Part shown: positions 32,603 to 44,025 of the stretch, piece by piece | How the letters are laid out: each line of letters opens with the position of its first letter | How positions within the stretch are numbered: position 1 is the first letter of the stretch | Assembly (NCBI GenBank): GCA_031216915.1 | Contig: CM062289.1 | Location: 23,703,533 to 23,767,532, forward strand | Origin: Pictodentalium vernedei | Lineage: Eukaryota; Mollusca; Scaphopoda; Dentaliida; Dentaliidae | Direction of reading: 5' to 3' | Length of the DNA: 64,000 bases | Translations under genes and position numbers: made by a program | The notes under the pieces: model-generated | What the model was told of the DNA's origin: nothing | The model's input: the letters and a program-made list of their open reading frames with translations, nothing else | Database searches by the model: none

Positions 32603-34793
32603 TTAGCTCACCTGACTTTCAGTCAGGAGAGCTATAGTGATCACTCACCGTCCGTCGTCCGTGAACATGGTGTTTGCGTCTTCTCCTCCCAAACCGCTGA
32701 AACAATTTAATTGATATTTGAGATAATAGTTTGTTATGACATCGCAATTTGATTTTGTTCAAATCAAGTTGCCTCGCCCGTGGGTAGGGCCACACCCAAA
32801 AAGTGTGCTGAAATCTTAAAAAATCTTCTTCTCATGAACCAGCAGTAGCAGAGACTTGATATTTGGTGTGCAGCTTCCTTTTGAGGTGTAGACTCAGATT
32901 TGTTCAAGAGAAGTTTGTGGGGCTATACTTGGAGTCGTTATGGGAGGGGCAAAATTTTTTGCCCCGCCCAAAATTTCTATTTTCCAAACCGAGAGGCTGA
33001 TTTGAACCAAATTTTATGTGAGGGCTTATTGGGTCATAAGTACCTAATTTATGCTGATTTTTTTTTCCCCGTAGTCCCATGGGAACCGCAGGAGCTAAAA
33101 ATAGAAAAAATTAAAACGCCCATATCTCCAAAACTGCACGGCACCGAGAATTTTTATTTGGTGTGAAGCTTCCTTAGAACCAACAGAAAGAATTGGTAAA
33201 AAAAAATTGCCATCGGTTTTATCATAGGGTACAGTTTCGGGACATTGAAAAAGTGCTGAGTCAGCACTTTTTAACACTGTAGGCAATGGGAAAAACATTA
33301 AAAAATCTTCTTCTCCAGATCCAGCAGGCAGAATCTTTTGATATTTGGTATGCAACATTGTGGGGTGGATCTGATTCTATTTTGTTCAAATCGGCTCCCT
33401 AGATTCATATTTGGGCTCACTATAGAAGCTCGAATTTGAACTTAGTGCATTTCAGGCAAATTTCTTCAAAAATCTTCTTCTCCAGATCCTGCAGGCAGAA
33501 TCTTTTGATATTTGGTATGCAACATTGTGGGGTGGATCTGATTCCAATTTGTTCAAATCGGCCACCTGGATTCATATTTGGGCTCACTATAGAAGCCCAA
33601 ATTCAAACTTAGTGCATTTCAGGCAAATTTCTTGAAAAATCTTCTCCAGATCCAGCAGGCAGAATCTTGTGATATTTGGTATGCAACATTGTGGGGTGGA
33701 TCTGATTCAAGTTTGTTCAAATCGGCCCCCTGGGTTTATATTTGGGCTTAGTATAGGAGCCCAAATTTGAACTTAGTGCATTTCAGGCAAATTTCTTTGA
33801 AAATCTTCTTCTCAAGATCCAGCAGGCAGAATCTTGTGATATTTGGTATGCAGCATCCTGAGGGGGGTGAGATGCAAGTTTGTTCAAGCCATGTCCCTAG
33901 GTCCATATTTGGGCTCACTGTGGGAGCTTGAATTGTAACTTTGTTTGAAATGAGGAATTTTCTTAAAAAATCTTCTTCAGATCCAGCAGTCGGAATGGTT
34001 TGAATGTGGTGAGTAGCATCCTTGGGGGGAGGGGGGGGGATTCAAGTGTGTTAAAGCCAAGTCCATGGGTCTATATTTGGGCTCCCTGTGGGAGCCCAAA
34101 TTATAACGTAGTCAATATGAGGAATTTTTCTTTAAAAATCTTCTTCAGATTCAGCAGTTGGAATGTTTTGATATTTGGCATGGAGCAACCTTAGGGGGCT
34201 GAGATTCAAGTTTGTTCAAGCCAAGTCCCTTGGTTCATATTTGGGCTCACTATGGGAGCCTGAATGACAACTTAGTTCAAAATGAGGAATTTTCTTTAAA
34301 AATCTTCAGATCCAGCAGATGAATGCTTTTGATATTTTTTACGCAGCATCCTTAGTGGGGTAAGATTCAAGTTTGTTCAAGCCATGTCCCTAGGTCCATA
34401 TTTGGGCTGATTGTGGGAGCTCGAATTGTAACTTGGTTCAAAATGAGGAATTTTCTTTAAAAATCTTCTTCTTCAGATCCAGCAGTCGGAATGTTTTGAT
34501 AATTGGTGTGCAGAATCCTTAGGGGTGTGAGTTTCAGGTTTGTTTGTTAAAGCCAAGTCCCTGGGTTCATATATGGGCTCCCTGTGGGAGCCCGAATTAT
34601 GACTTAGTTCAATATGAGGAATATTCTTTAAAAATCTTTTTTTAGATCCACTGGTCAGAATATTTGGATATTTGGTTTCAGCTTTTATTAGGAGGAGCAG
34701 ATGCAACTTGTGGAAATCAATTCTCTGGGTTGATATTTAGGCTACCATGTCAGGTGAGCGCCCTCAGGCCCCCTGGGGCCTCTTGTTTGTACA
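32603..34793 (+). repeat. ~165-bp tandem repeat array
   Basis: After a hairpin start (32605-32633) and a less regular part to 33240, about nine monomers follow with anchors (cagatccagcag) near 33321, 33490, 33651, 33820, 33981, 34146, 34315, 34480 and 34645. Each has aaatcttcttc, gatatttggtatgcagca and catatttgggctcactat-gg. The array ends with the accatgtcaggtgagcg module shared with 26205-26260. Confidence 0.92.
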
Positions 34794-34799
34794 CAACTT

Positions 34800-35460
34800 C
34801 TATACAGCTCAGATTAGAGGCCATATTTATGAACCAATCTTTACGAAACTTCTTGGGTACCTTTGTTATTACCGTGGGATGAGAGCGAGTGTTTTGGGGT
34901 GTGGTCCGAAATTCAAGATGGCCACCAGCAGCCATTTTGTACCAAAATTAGTGCAATCAGTCTTTTGTACAGAACTTCTGTATGAAAGTTCTGATTTGAA
35001 TAAATTTTTGTATGAATGTTTAGTAACATGGAATACATCACATATTGTAAGGGGTTTTTTTTCATGCAGAAATTATGCAAATTAGATGAACTTTGATTTA
35101 TTCAGTGCTACTTACATAATGTAAGCACACATGTCAATATGGCTCAGGGCAGAGGCTGTATTTATGAACCGATCTTCACAAAACTTCTTGGGTACCTTTG
35201 TTATCACCTTGGGACGAGAATGAGTGTTTCTGGGTACGGTCCAAAATTCAAGATGGCTGCCAGTGGCCATTTTGTACCAAAATTAGGTCCAATCAGTTTT
35301 TTGTCACAAGTTCTATACAGCTTGTATTTATGAACTGATCTTCACAAAACTTCTTGGATACCTTTGTTTTCACCTTGGGACAGGAACGAGTGTGTTTTAG
35401 GGTGCCTTTGTTATCACTATGCTATGAGAACAAATATTTTGGGATTCAGTCAGACCCACT
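34800..35460 (+). repeat. ~335-bp tandem repeat, second cluster
   Basis: One full unit (34804-35085, again 282 nt open to the same TAG), one unit truncated at about 35300, and a further degraded piece to 35460. It follows the 165-bp array directly, so the two repeat types alternate in one composite. Confidence 0.9.
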
Positions 35461-36534
35461 CTGGGACTAAGATTTCTTTTCTAGTTTAGCATCTGACTGT
35501 CACCCACCTTTACAATACTTTACCTATACATTTGTTACAGGCAACGGTCAGTATTTATGCACAGACCGTTACAATACTTTATATGTACCTTTGTTATCAG
35601 GTCATTATTTAGATGTTTGTCATTGCTGTGTCACATACTATACATGTACATGTCTTTGTCTTGACAAGTTGAGCTACAGTGTCATTGACACTTTCATTAG
35701 CAGCTTGAAAACCAACTTCAGATATAATGAAAATATTTTTAGATGACAGTCCTGGAAAGTACCGGAAAATTCCACAGATAAGTTCTTGAAAGTCCTGGAT
35801 TTTGCAGTCTTCCGTTTTTGAAGCTTTTTGTTCGCCAAGTTGAATGATCTAGTACGACAGAATGGTGGAATGATGTTGATCATCAACCAATCATCAGCAG
35901 CACTGGTGTTTGCTTCTGCCTGAAGTATGCTGTTTAAACTGTTGATCATCTAAAAATGTAACATGCATGTAGGTACAAAATCCGGAAATGGTAATGATTC
36001 ATATCTCTGCCAGAAATAATGATTATGGCTGCCATACTGTTCTGCAGCATGCTAGCCCATGCTAGGATTAAGCTATAATTGTAACTTACATCTGAATTGC
36101 AGCAAAATAGCCTAATTTTTGTTCTTAAGGATTCATCTCTATTCATCAGGATATTGCTTATACAGTTAAAAGTAAAAGTCCTGTCCACGAATTCGCGCAA
36201 AACGCAGATTAACTTGCGCGAATGCATGCGCGTGTATGTCAAGAACGGCACGTGTAACACCCTCAATATTGCGCGAAAATTTTCCCGAAAATTTTCCCGA
36301 ACATGTGTGCACGCGTTTTTGTGGGGAACCCAATATCACACGTTGGAGGACGGCGATTGATACAGCATGAAGTATCATTTCAAACAGGACAAGTCAACAA
36401 CAAATCCTTATTTTGTTTCAAACGAAAGACGAAAACATTTAATGGGAAAAATGATCTGGCATGTTACATGTACATGCTTCAATAAAAAGAACGTAGGCAT
36501 CCGTCGCAAGCGACTGAAAAGCAATATCAAGTTT

Positions 36535-36566
<32 letters not shown>

Positions 36567-38460
36567 GGGGGGGGCCACCGGAAATTTTTTCCTGGCTACG
36601 CACCCGGTCGTTTGATGTGTTCAATATTGTAATAAAAAATTTTAAAATCTTGTGTGTGTTGTAAATTTCCAAAATTCAGTCACATGGCGATTTTGGCGTC
36701 AACTATTTAAATGCCCCCTCTTCCACGAACACGACATTTGAGCACCTGGCGATTGTCGTTAAAAATGGTGATTGTAATATTTTTCCATTAATTGCACTTC
36801 AAAGTTAATTTTCAAATAATAGATAATGGGTTGGCTAATCATTTGCATCTCAATTTGAATGCACTGAAAATGGGATTAAAACTGATATATACAGCTCCTT
36901 CAGTAAGCGATGTTGGTTCGGTAAAGGTGTGATAGAGTTACGTGTGTTCTTTACCGATTTTTACAGACGGTAGGAGTTATTGGAGGTGCTACTTAAATGT
37001 ATTGGGATACCCGACTTGCCAAAACGTAATTGGTCTAATAAAAAAAAACAAAAAACAAAGGCTGTACAGATGAATACATGAACAATTGTCAACCAAGTTT
37101 TTCGGGTTGTCATTGTCAAATAAATTTACAACATGTGTACGTAGTTGGGGGGGGGGGGGGGGGGGGGCTGTAATATTCCACCCGTGGACTACCCAATTTG
37201 TGCTGAAATGTAGGCCCACATTCTCGTGTATATTTGCAGAAAATAAAATTTTGGTCACCATTCAGCTAGCCTTTCACATGCCTTGTGGACTTTGAGAAAA
37301 GGAAAGCTTGTACGAATGACAGTAACGTCAATGGCAGCAGTTTGGGGTAAATCGATATTCCCTGACTGCGCCTGCCACTCAACGTGAACACATGCAGTGG
37401 GGAAATATGTATTAAAAACAACAAACTCGACTTTTAACTGTTTATTTTACATATACGTGTTCTGAAAATAAGTGAAAAATATACGAAAAATCAATAATGG
37501 ACTTAAATCGACGTATGGCTGACGAATGCGCGGTTATTATGGATTATCAGACAAAGCTACCCAACTCGAATTGGTCCATCACTTATCCGACCCGATTCTA
37601 GCATGAATAATTTGTTACAATTGTTGAGCTTGTGAATTGCTATTTATGCATTTATTGGTGGCTATTGCTAATTGTGACCACAACACAGGTGTAAAGTCAA
37701 GTTGAGCCACTCGTTTATACCCGCGTTGCCCATTTCCACTCCAGACATTGATGACTGGGGTCTATTTTACCAGGAAAGCTGAACTTGTTTACCACAGTAA
37801 ACAAGCACTGCTACACGTCCCATGGCTTCCAAGGGGGTTGTGAACTGCTACTGTTCAAACGGACAGAAGTTTAGTTAACCCCATCCATCCTGATTTATCT
37901 GAAGCGTGTACATCTTCCCCAGGGACATTTTTCCCAGATTTGTTTTTTTTTTAAATAAAATATACTTTTACTCATTTTTATGTTGTTTTCTGTTTCTAGC
38001 ACCAATATTGGGAATTCGAAGTTTCAGATGTATGAACATGTGTTTGTATACATTGATAAAATCGGGTCCTCGTCTTATTTCTTGGAACGCTCTCCGAGTC
38101 AGAGACCGTTCTGAGAAATGAACACTAAGGGGTTGGTTTTCTCAGTGCAAAATGAATTGTGGACGATTTCTGTATACATTTGTAAAATTTGAAAATCGCA
38201 ACATCATTTACGCAATCACGACGGCCGAGAAACCGAACCAATATTTGATCGACAGTCGTTGCCAGACAGTTAACACCTCCGGCGGTTTTGATGTGTCAAC
38301 GGAGCCATAAAATGAGGCGGGCAACAGCTGTCCTGACGCTGTGGGTGGGTTTTTGAACACATGTTTTAAAAAAAACCCATTGGTCAGGGCAAATAACCAA
38401 TCAGGCTTTTTGGTTTATTGACAGTCATATATACACTGGAGAAAGAAAGAACGAATTAAA
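35461..38460. other. Spacer, no gene recognised
   Basis: It contains a lone MITE end (36163), a TG repeat leading into a G25 tract (36532-36574) and a G21 tract (37147-37167). Scattered short frames show no domain. The region 37300-38460, before the Tc1 transposase, has no repeat I recognise. Confidence 0.5.
36163..36300. mobile_element. Solo end of the CAGTTAAAAC MITE family
   Basis: A TA followed by CAGTTAAAAGTAAAAGTCCT matches the terminus of the element at 9786-10918, including the following cac-gaat. I found no matching right end. A gcgcgaaaattttccc-type inverted stretch follows at 36270-36300. Confidence 0.6.
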
Positions 38461-38464
38461 AAAA

Positions 38465-39191
38465 ATGTCTTCCGTCGTTCGTAAAAGAAAAACTACTCTG
38501 TCCACCAGACAAGAGATAATTTGTTTATACCGAGAAAAATATAGTTCACCTGAAATCGTTGCAAAATTGAAGGAAATGAATGTTAGCGTTTGCAAAAAGA
38601 CTGTGGAACGACAGATCAAAAAATTTAACAGTCATGGCTCCATTGCTGACAGACCCCGGAGTGGCAGAAAGAAAAAATTAACTGATCAACACAGACAACT
38701 GATAGATGAAAGTATGTATAATGATGATGAAATGACAGCAGAGTCACTCCGAAGCAGTTTAGGCCTTGATATGGTGTCAACGGCTACTGTGGGCAGAGAG
38801 AGGCGCCTTCTTGGCTGGATCAGAAAAACCGTCCAGCATTGCCAATTGGTTCGGGAGGCGAATCGCCCTAAAAGAATGGACTACGCAGTTCAATGCATTG
38901 AATCAGGAGAAAATTTCCACAATGTAGTGTTTACGGATGAATCTACAATTAAACTTGAGTGCGGCTCCGGGAAACATTACAGAAAAGAAAATGAGCCTTT
39001 TCAGCACAAAGCGAAACCCAAACACCCATACTCAATTCATGTGTGGGGGGGAATTTCCAGACAGGGTAAAACTGAGCTTCATTTGTTTACTGGAATAATG
39101 GACAGTGATTATTACCAGCAAATATTGAACAATTTATTAGTGCCATTTGTACATCATAAATTCCCAGCTGGCCATAGACTGTATCAGGACA
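38465..39191 (+). CDS. Tc1/mariner-family transposase, 3' end lost in assembly gap
   Basis: A frame from ATG 38465 gives 242 residues before the gap. Residues 1-60 form a helix-turn-helix (LSTRQEIICLYREKYSSPEI); 61-71 hold the basic RPRSGRKKK linker; 72-122 form a second DNA-binding helix set ending GWIRKT. The DDE_3 catalytic fold follows, with the first aspartate at D158 (VVFTDEST), the HVWGGIS motif (192-198) and a second aspartate at D242 (RLYQD) at the very edge of the gap. The third acidic residue would be in the gap. The enzyme class cuts and pastes at TA sites. The frame has no stop, so this may be a young copy. I could not identify its terminal repeats on either side. Confidence 0.9.
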
Positions 39192-39291
39192 NNNNNNNNN
39201 NNNNNNNNNNNNNNNNNNNNNNNNNNNNNNNNNNNNNNNNNNNNNNNNNNNNNNNNNNNNNNNNNNNNNNNNNNNNNNNNNNNNNNNNNNN
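39192..39291. other. Assembly gap (100 N)
   Basis: Exactly 100 unknown bases, the usual convention for a gap of unknown size. It falls inside the transposase frame. Confidence 0.99.
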
Positions 39292-39967
39292 ATTTTGTTG
39301 TGTAATTTGTTTAATTATAACATTATTTGTAGAGTAAGGGAAACAACTCTATTGTCATATAATATTGTATGGATTTATTTCATTGCAACCATTGTAACAG
39401 GAAGGTGACAATTATTCGACAGTTCTAGAGGTTTTGAACGCCTAAAACAATCTCATTGACCACTGTGTTAACCTTTCACTCTCTGTACGACACACCAAGT
39501 TGTTTTGAAAAAAAAATACATATACATCCACAAAGTACATCATCTCTTGAAAAAAATAAACAGGAAAAAATATATGTTGCCACATGAAATTTCAATTTAA
39601 AATCCGAATTTTCACTACTACCCTATGGTCCTGCACTGAATGGCATTGACACTTTTTTTCATGCCGCATGTTTTTTTGAGAAATTCTCACACATTCCGGC
39701 ACAAAATTACAAACAAACAAACCTTTTAATCCTTCCTAAAGTGGACAATTTTTCTTTTTAAATTTTAATTAATGGTTTCAAATCCCACTGATATTGAGCC
39801 AACCAGCCAATCGGGCTTATTTAATCCTACTCACAACTGGGCGTCAAATGCTCAAAGTCACGTGTTCACAAATTTAATGGTTCATAACCTAGAATAAACA
39901 ACATGTGTTTTTAAAAACAATAAGCCGATTCGTCAGAGGGCGATTCGGGAAAACACTTCGATCAACC
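39292..39967. other. Sequence after the gap, unassigned
   Basis: AT-rich. It may include the 3' part of the Tc1 element, but I see no transposase C-terminal motif and no convincing inverted end. Confidence 0.5.
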
Positions 39968-41290
39968 AATCTATCAAGACTGTCGTACACGCGTTAGCAA
40001 CAAGCAAAATGTTTCGTTTGAAACGAGAAAATGTACGTTTTCGTTTTAATACTAATATAGATAGGAAAAATAACATATTTCCAGCCAGTGGCGGCACCAT
40101 GGAGGGGTATGTGGGGGTACTTACCCCTCCACTTTTTCTCCAAGCGTAGTAAAACAATACTATCATTTTAATTTTTGTTGTATTGAACGTTGAGGTGTAA
40201 TGGTCGGTATGCTTAATCCCATATTCCCAAGTGCACTAAATCAGAAGTTTCGAAATTATGTTTGCCCACCCCCACCCCCCCCCCCCCCCCACCCGACACA
40301 CGATAGCTACAAACAACAGACAAGAGTCGAGGGTCCAAATTGCAACAAGGCATGCCGCGTTTAAACGGACTGAAACATAGTGCTTAAGAGTATTCGACGA
40401 ATGCTAGAATCGAGAGCGTGCAAGGCATCCGTTTGGAATTCAGCCTACAGCAATTTTAAAAAATAAATAAAATTTAATATTTTAGAAAAATTCTCAAAGG
40501 TATAACTCAATGAAATCATACAAATATGAATATCATTGGAACCGGTTTGTCAGCCGGTTCCAATGATATCCATATTCGCATGATTTTGTTGCAAAACAGT
40601 TAAAAATTTTCTCAACTTAGGGAGAGGACCCCCCCCCCCCCTCCCCCCCCGAAACCTACCCCAGCTCGGCGCTGCACAATCCCCAACTGTACCCCCCCCC
40701 CCCTCACTTTTATAACTTTGGTGCCGCCACTGCTTCCAGCACTTCAATTAACAGACATTGTAAAAATAATATTGATTTTTTCGTCGAATGAATACCGCAA
40801 TGAAGCTCTTCCCATAAGCGACGAACGACAAAACTGCACAAAGATCACTCAAATGACACAAATTCAAACCCTGAGTATCCAAACATCCAATCAATAGAAA
40901 TATTTTGAAGCATAACACACAGATGTTTCAGCTGAAGATGTTGGGGAGGGGGGCGTGGTACCTAAAAGGTGAAAATCGTCTGCTGGTAGCAATGTCGCAT
41001 GTCTAATAATATTTTGTCCACATACAGTACAAGTCAAAATGAGTTGAAGAATAACTACTACCAGTATAAACTATAGATGTAATCTTTCCTATACTATAAC
41101 TCAAGAATCGGACATAAAATATAAAAATTCTTCTTTTGACCATTTTCTCCTTCAACTCAAACTTACATGTCACACAGTGGAAGCAATCTTATTACAAAAA
41201 CAAACACAAAGTGTGAGATCCACGCAGGGGGCGGGGGAAGGAAATTCTGTCCTCGGTGTTAATTCTGAGATCCTACCCCCCATTTAAAAA
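39968..41290 (+). repeat. Left arm of a large inverted repeat
   Basis: It starts tctatcaagact and contains aaacgagaaaatgt, ataacacacagatgt, gtgaaaatcgtctgctggta and acttacatgtcacacagtgg, all found in complement at 43960-45304. The arm is interrupted by a hAT-type element (40086-40732). Arm identity is roughly 80-85% by eye. Confidence 0.85.
40086..40732. mobile_element. hAT-type MITE in the left arm
   Basis: The 647-bp element has termini CAGTGGCGGCACCATGG and, in complement, CAGTGGCGGCACCAAAG. Flanks tttccagc and cttccagc match at 7 of 8. Inside are C runs (40275-40291, 40629-40650, 40692-40703) and a hairpin at 40518-40584 around ggaaccggtttg. It belongs with the MITEs at 7791 and 14460. 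Confidence 0.9.
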
Positions 41291-42330
41291 TGGGATATTG
41301 CACAGATGATAAAGGCATCAACAGCATTCAACCGACAGATCACAATAATATTGATTTTTCCGTAAAATGAATACCGCATTTACATAAGCGAAGGCCGACT
41401 CGGCATCATGTCTTTCTTTTGTTGGTGAGTGACAAAATGACAGATAGATCACTCATACGACACACAGATGACTGCGTGGATGAAAATTCAAACCCTGGGT
41501 ATTCAAACAACAAACCAATACAAATATTGTCATGCTTAACACACAGACGAGCTGTTACAGCTGGAAGAGGTTAAAGAGGGGGGCGTTGTGTCACTTTCCC
41601 CAAAAAGTGAAAATCGTCTGCTAGTAGCAGCATGGATAACAGATTTTATCTTATACCTGTTGAAGATATAGCCCATGTGTTGTAGATTATCTAAAACACA
41701 TACCCCTATGTCATATAGATTGGAGAACGGACTATAGTCTTTTTCTATATTATAATATAATGATGACATTCGCAAAATTGTTTATAAATCGTGTCAAATC
41801 TGGTGAAATTGATTATCAAACATATTTTTGTCATAAATCATAAGAATTGAGGCGTAAGTATATTTTCTGTAATTGTTTTCCCAGTTACAGGGCCACTTTC
41901 TAAGGGGAACTATACTCTATCATTCACTTGAATTTGTAGCCTTGTTACGCACCAACAGCTTTTCCGGGCACATCACATGTATTCATGCCCAACAAGAGAA
42001 AACAGTCGACTCCACTCCAGATGAGTCGACATTTTGATACGAAATCGTCCCCAAAACCCTTTTAAAAATGCAGAAAAGAACAAAAATGGTCGGTATAAGA
42101 TAAAAACAACAATACCATAGTGTTTTTTGATATGTTTGATATCTCAACTCGTTGAGATATCAAACATATCAAAACACACTATGGTATTATCGTGTGTATA
42201 CACTATTTAATATCTATGAGTTACAGTGTCGCGTGCCTAAATAACATTTTGTCCATATACAGTACATAACAAAATGAGTTGAAGAATAATCACTACTGTA
42301 TAACTATGGATGTAATGTTTCCTGTACTAA
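41291..42330 (+). repeat. Extra direct copies of the arm sequence
   Basis: Positions 41325-41660 repeat, in direct orientation, the left-arm part around aataatattgatttttcc and gtgaaaatcgtctgctagta. Positions 42225-42330 repeat the part around acattttgtccatatacagt. The arm family is therefore present at least four times within 5 kb. Confidence 0.8.
42112..42184. repeat. Near-perfect palindrome
   Basis: Arms accatagtgttttttgata and gatatctcaac pair with gttgagatatc and the matching right side, with a loop of two to four bases. Confidence 0.9.
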
Positions 42331-42572
42331 TAACATGAGAATCGGGCATCCTTTTTGTGAACCTCTAACAAAGAGCTTCCCCAAAAATGACGTAAGATTC
42401 TTTATTACTTTCCAAAGTCTGATTTACTGGGATTTCCGTGTTTGATTATAAACGACAACTTCACAAGTGAATTATGCAATCAACAATTGTGTCATGAATC
42501 CGTGCGCGCAAACGAAGACGCTTTGCCGTGGATGTAATGGGGACTTCATTGTTTTCTGGGGTTTTTTTTTAA

Positions 42573-42777
42573 CCCTTTACCTAATATGAAAAGCAGACGA
42601 CACTTGCAAAACAATTCTTGAATAGCTATTATGTTCATTTTTTGTCTCAAAAACATAGGTTACGACCCCTCATTGGAACGAGCTCGTTCCAATGATGGGT
42701 CATAACCTATGTTTTAGAGACAAAAAAGAATGAATTTTTTTTTGAGAATAGCGCTGGCCCTTACGTTAGGTAAAGGG
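42573..42777. mobile_element. piggyBac-like palindromic MITE with TTAA
   Basis: The 205-bp element starts CCCTTTACCTAA and ends with its complement, flanked by TTAA on both sides (42569-42572 and 42778-42781), the piggyBac duplication. The centre is a long palindrome (ataggttacgacccctcatt, core ggaacgagctcgttcc). Confidence 0.8.
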
Positions 42778-42818
42778 TTAAATAATATAATTATCGTTAA
42801 TAATGAAAAGTAATAAAC

Positions 42819-42978
42819 AGAGTAATCGCTTGGGTGGACTGGTTACGTGAAATAATTCATTCGAGGCGAGGGACTATATTGTAAAACACCCGTGCGCATT
42901 CGCGCACTCATGTTTGTACAACGTCCCTCACCTCTCATGAATTATTTCACGTAATCAGTCCAGTCAAACGATTACTCT
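42819..42978. repeat. Long hairpin, ~60-bp arms
   Basis: Arms ggactggttacgtgaaataa and complement, continuing to gcgagggac and gtccctc, around a roughly 42-bp middle with its own gtgcgc palindrome. Confidence 0.88.
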
Positions 42979-43930
42979 CTATCGAATTACCGGTATCAGT
43001 GTAGAAGCAGAAACAGCAGGAGTCTTAATTTACTGCAGTTATGTACAACCCATTTTAAGTTAACTTGTAATGTACGTGGACGTGTAGCTTTTTTAACATG
43101 TTTTGGCCTATACACAGCACTCAACAGAGTTAATAGCATTGCAGTTCCTATTGCAGTAAATTATCCACTGCACAAAAATTAAAAATGTAATTTATAATGT
43201 CCACGAAAAGGCTATTATTTCAGGGAAACTAATTTTTTGGATGTAGCTGTGATATGCTAAAAGATCTGATCCATGAGTGGTGGGAATTTACCCTTCTGGT
43301 ATTGTTAATTGTTTGTTTTTTCAAACATTGGAAACGGGTTGATAAGAATCTCCAAAAACCACGTACCTCTCTGCCTAATCCATTACCTAACAGATTAACT
43401 GCAACTACACATATAATTGACGAATTTAGCAGATAAAAATGTTTTTTAAAGCGTTTTATACAAAGCACATAATGTGATCTATCATGGGAACAAGATTGTT
43501 TTCCCGAAAGTCACACGATTAGATTTGCGTGAAGCTTTTTGTGTAAGTTTGAAAAATTTAAATTTAAATTTCCAGTTTTAATGTTGTTATGGGTAAAGGT
43601 TTAAGTAGTAAAGTACAAAATGTACTGTACTGCCTTTCTGTAGTCAGAGTACTGCATCTGTAAATTATTTCCGCAAGTCAAAATTTGTTATTTTAAATTT
43701 GTTTTGTAATCACGAAATAGTGAAATGTGCCTATGGCTAGAGTCCAATAATATTTAATAGAACAAATCCGTAAATGTACAATTATTTATTTAATAGCTGA
43801 GTATGAAATGTTTGGAAAAAAGACTTCATATGAGTATAAATTCATGGTACAATGTAGAAGTCTACAAATACTGTTTGAATCAAAATAAGTTGTAGCATAA
43901 CCGCAATAAACAAAGTAGCCAAATGCCATT
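42979..43930. other. Centre of the inverted repeat, apparently unique sequence
   Basis: No repeat family seen elsewhere in the window occurs here. It carries the small frame at 43254-43436 and otherwise nothing that I recognise. Confidence 0.5.
43254..43436 (+). CDS. Hypothetical 60-residue protein with one hydrophobic segment
   Basis: ATG 43254 to TAG 43436. Residues 12-23 (EFTLLVLLIVCF) are strongly hydrophobic, flanked by acidic/tryptophan residues before and KHWKR after, which suits a single-pass membrane segment; the rest is polar. A possible splice acceptor (ctattatttcag) lies 31 bp upstream, so it could be a terminal exon. Length alone does not exclude chance, and I recognise no family. 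Confidence 0.3.
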   Translation: MLKDLIHEWWEFTLLVLLIVCFFKHWKRVDKNLQKPRTSLPNPLPNRLTATTHIIDEFSR

Positions 43931-44025
43931 ACACCAATAACCTAAGAACCTGACATCATTTTCTGGAAAGCTCTCTGTGAGAGCTTCCCAGAAAATGATG
44001 CCAGATTCTTGTGTCATTGGTGCAG
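43931..44025. repeat. Hairpin at the start of the right arm
   Basis: Arms caccaataacctaagaacc-tg and catcattttctggaaagctc pair with their complements across five bases. Confidence 0.9.

Noticed and set aside
15942..38460. DNAJC9 exon 3
   Set aside because: I scanned for the tryptophan-rich DW-x-YWR-LF block and plausible splice sites and found none; the short tattgg hits lie in repeats or out of frame.
38340..39925. Terminal inverted repeats around the Tc1 transposase
   Set aside because: Weakly similar stretches (gaacacatg at left, cacgtgttc at right, and ccaatc-ggc on both sides) do not align as TIRs and no TA duplication fits.
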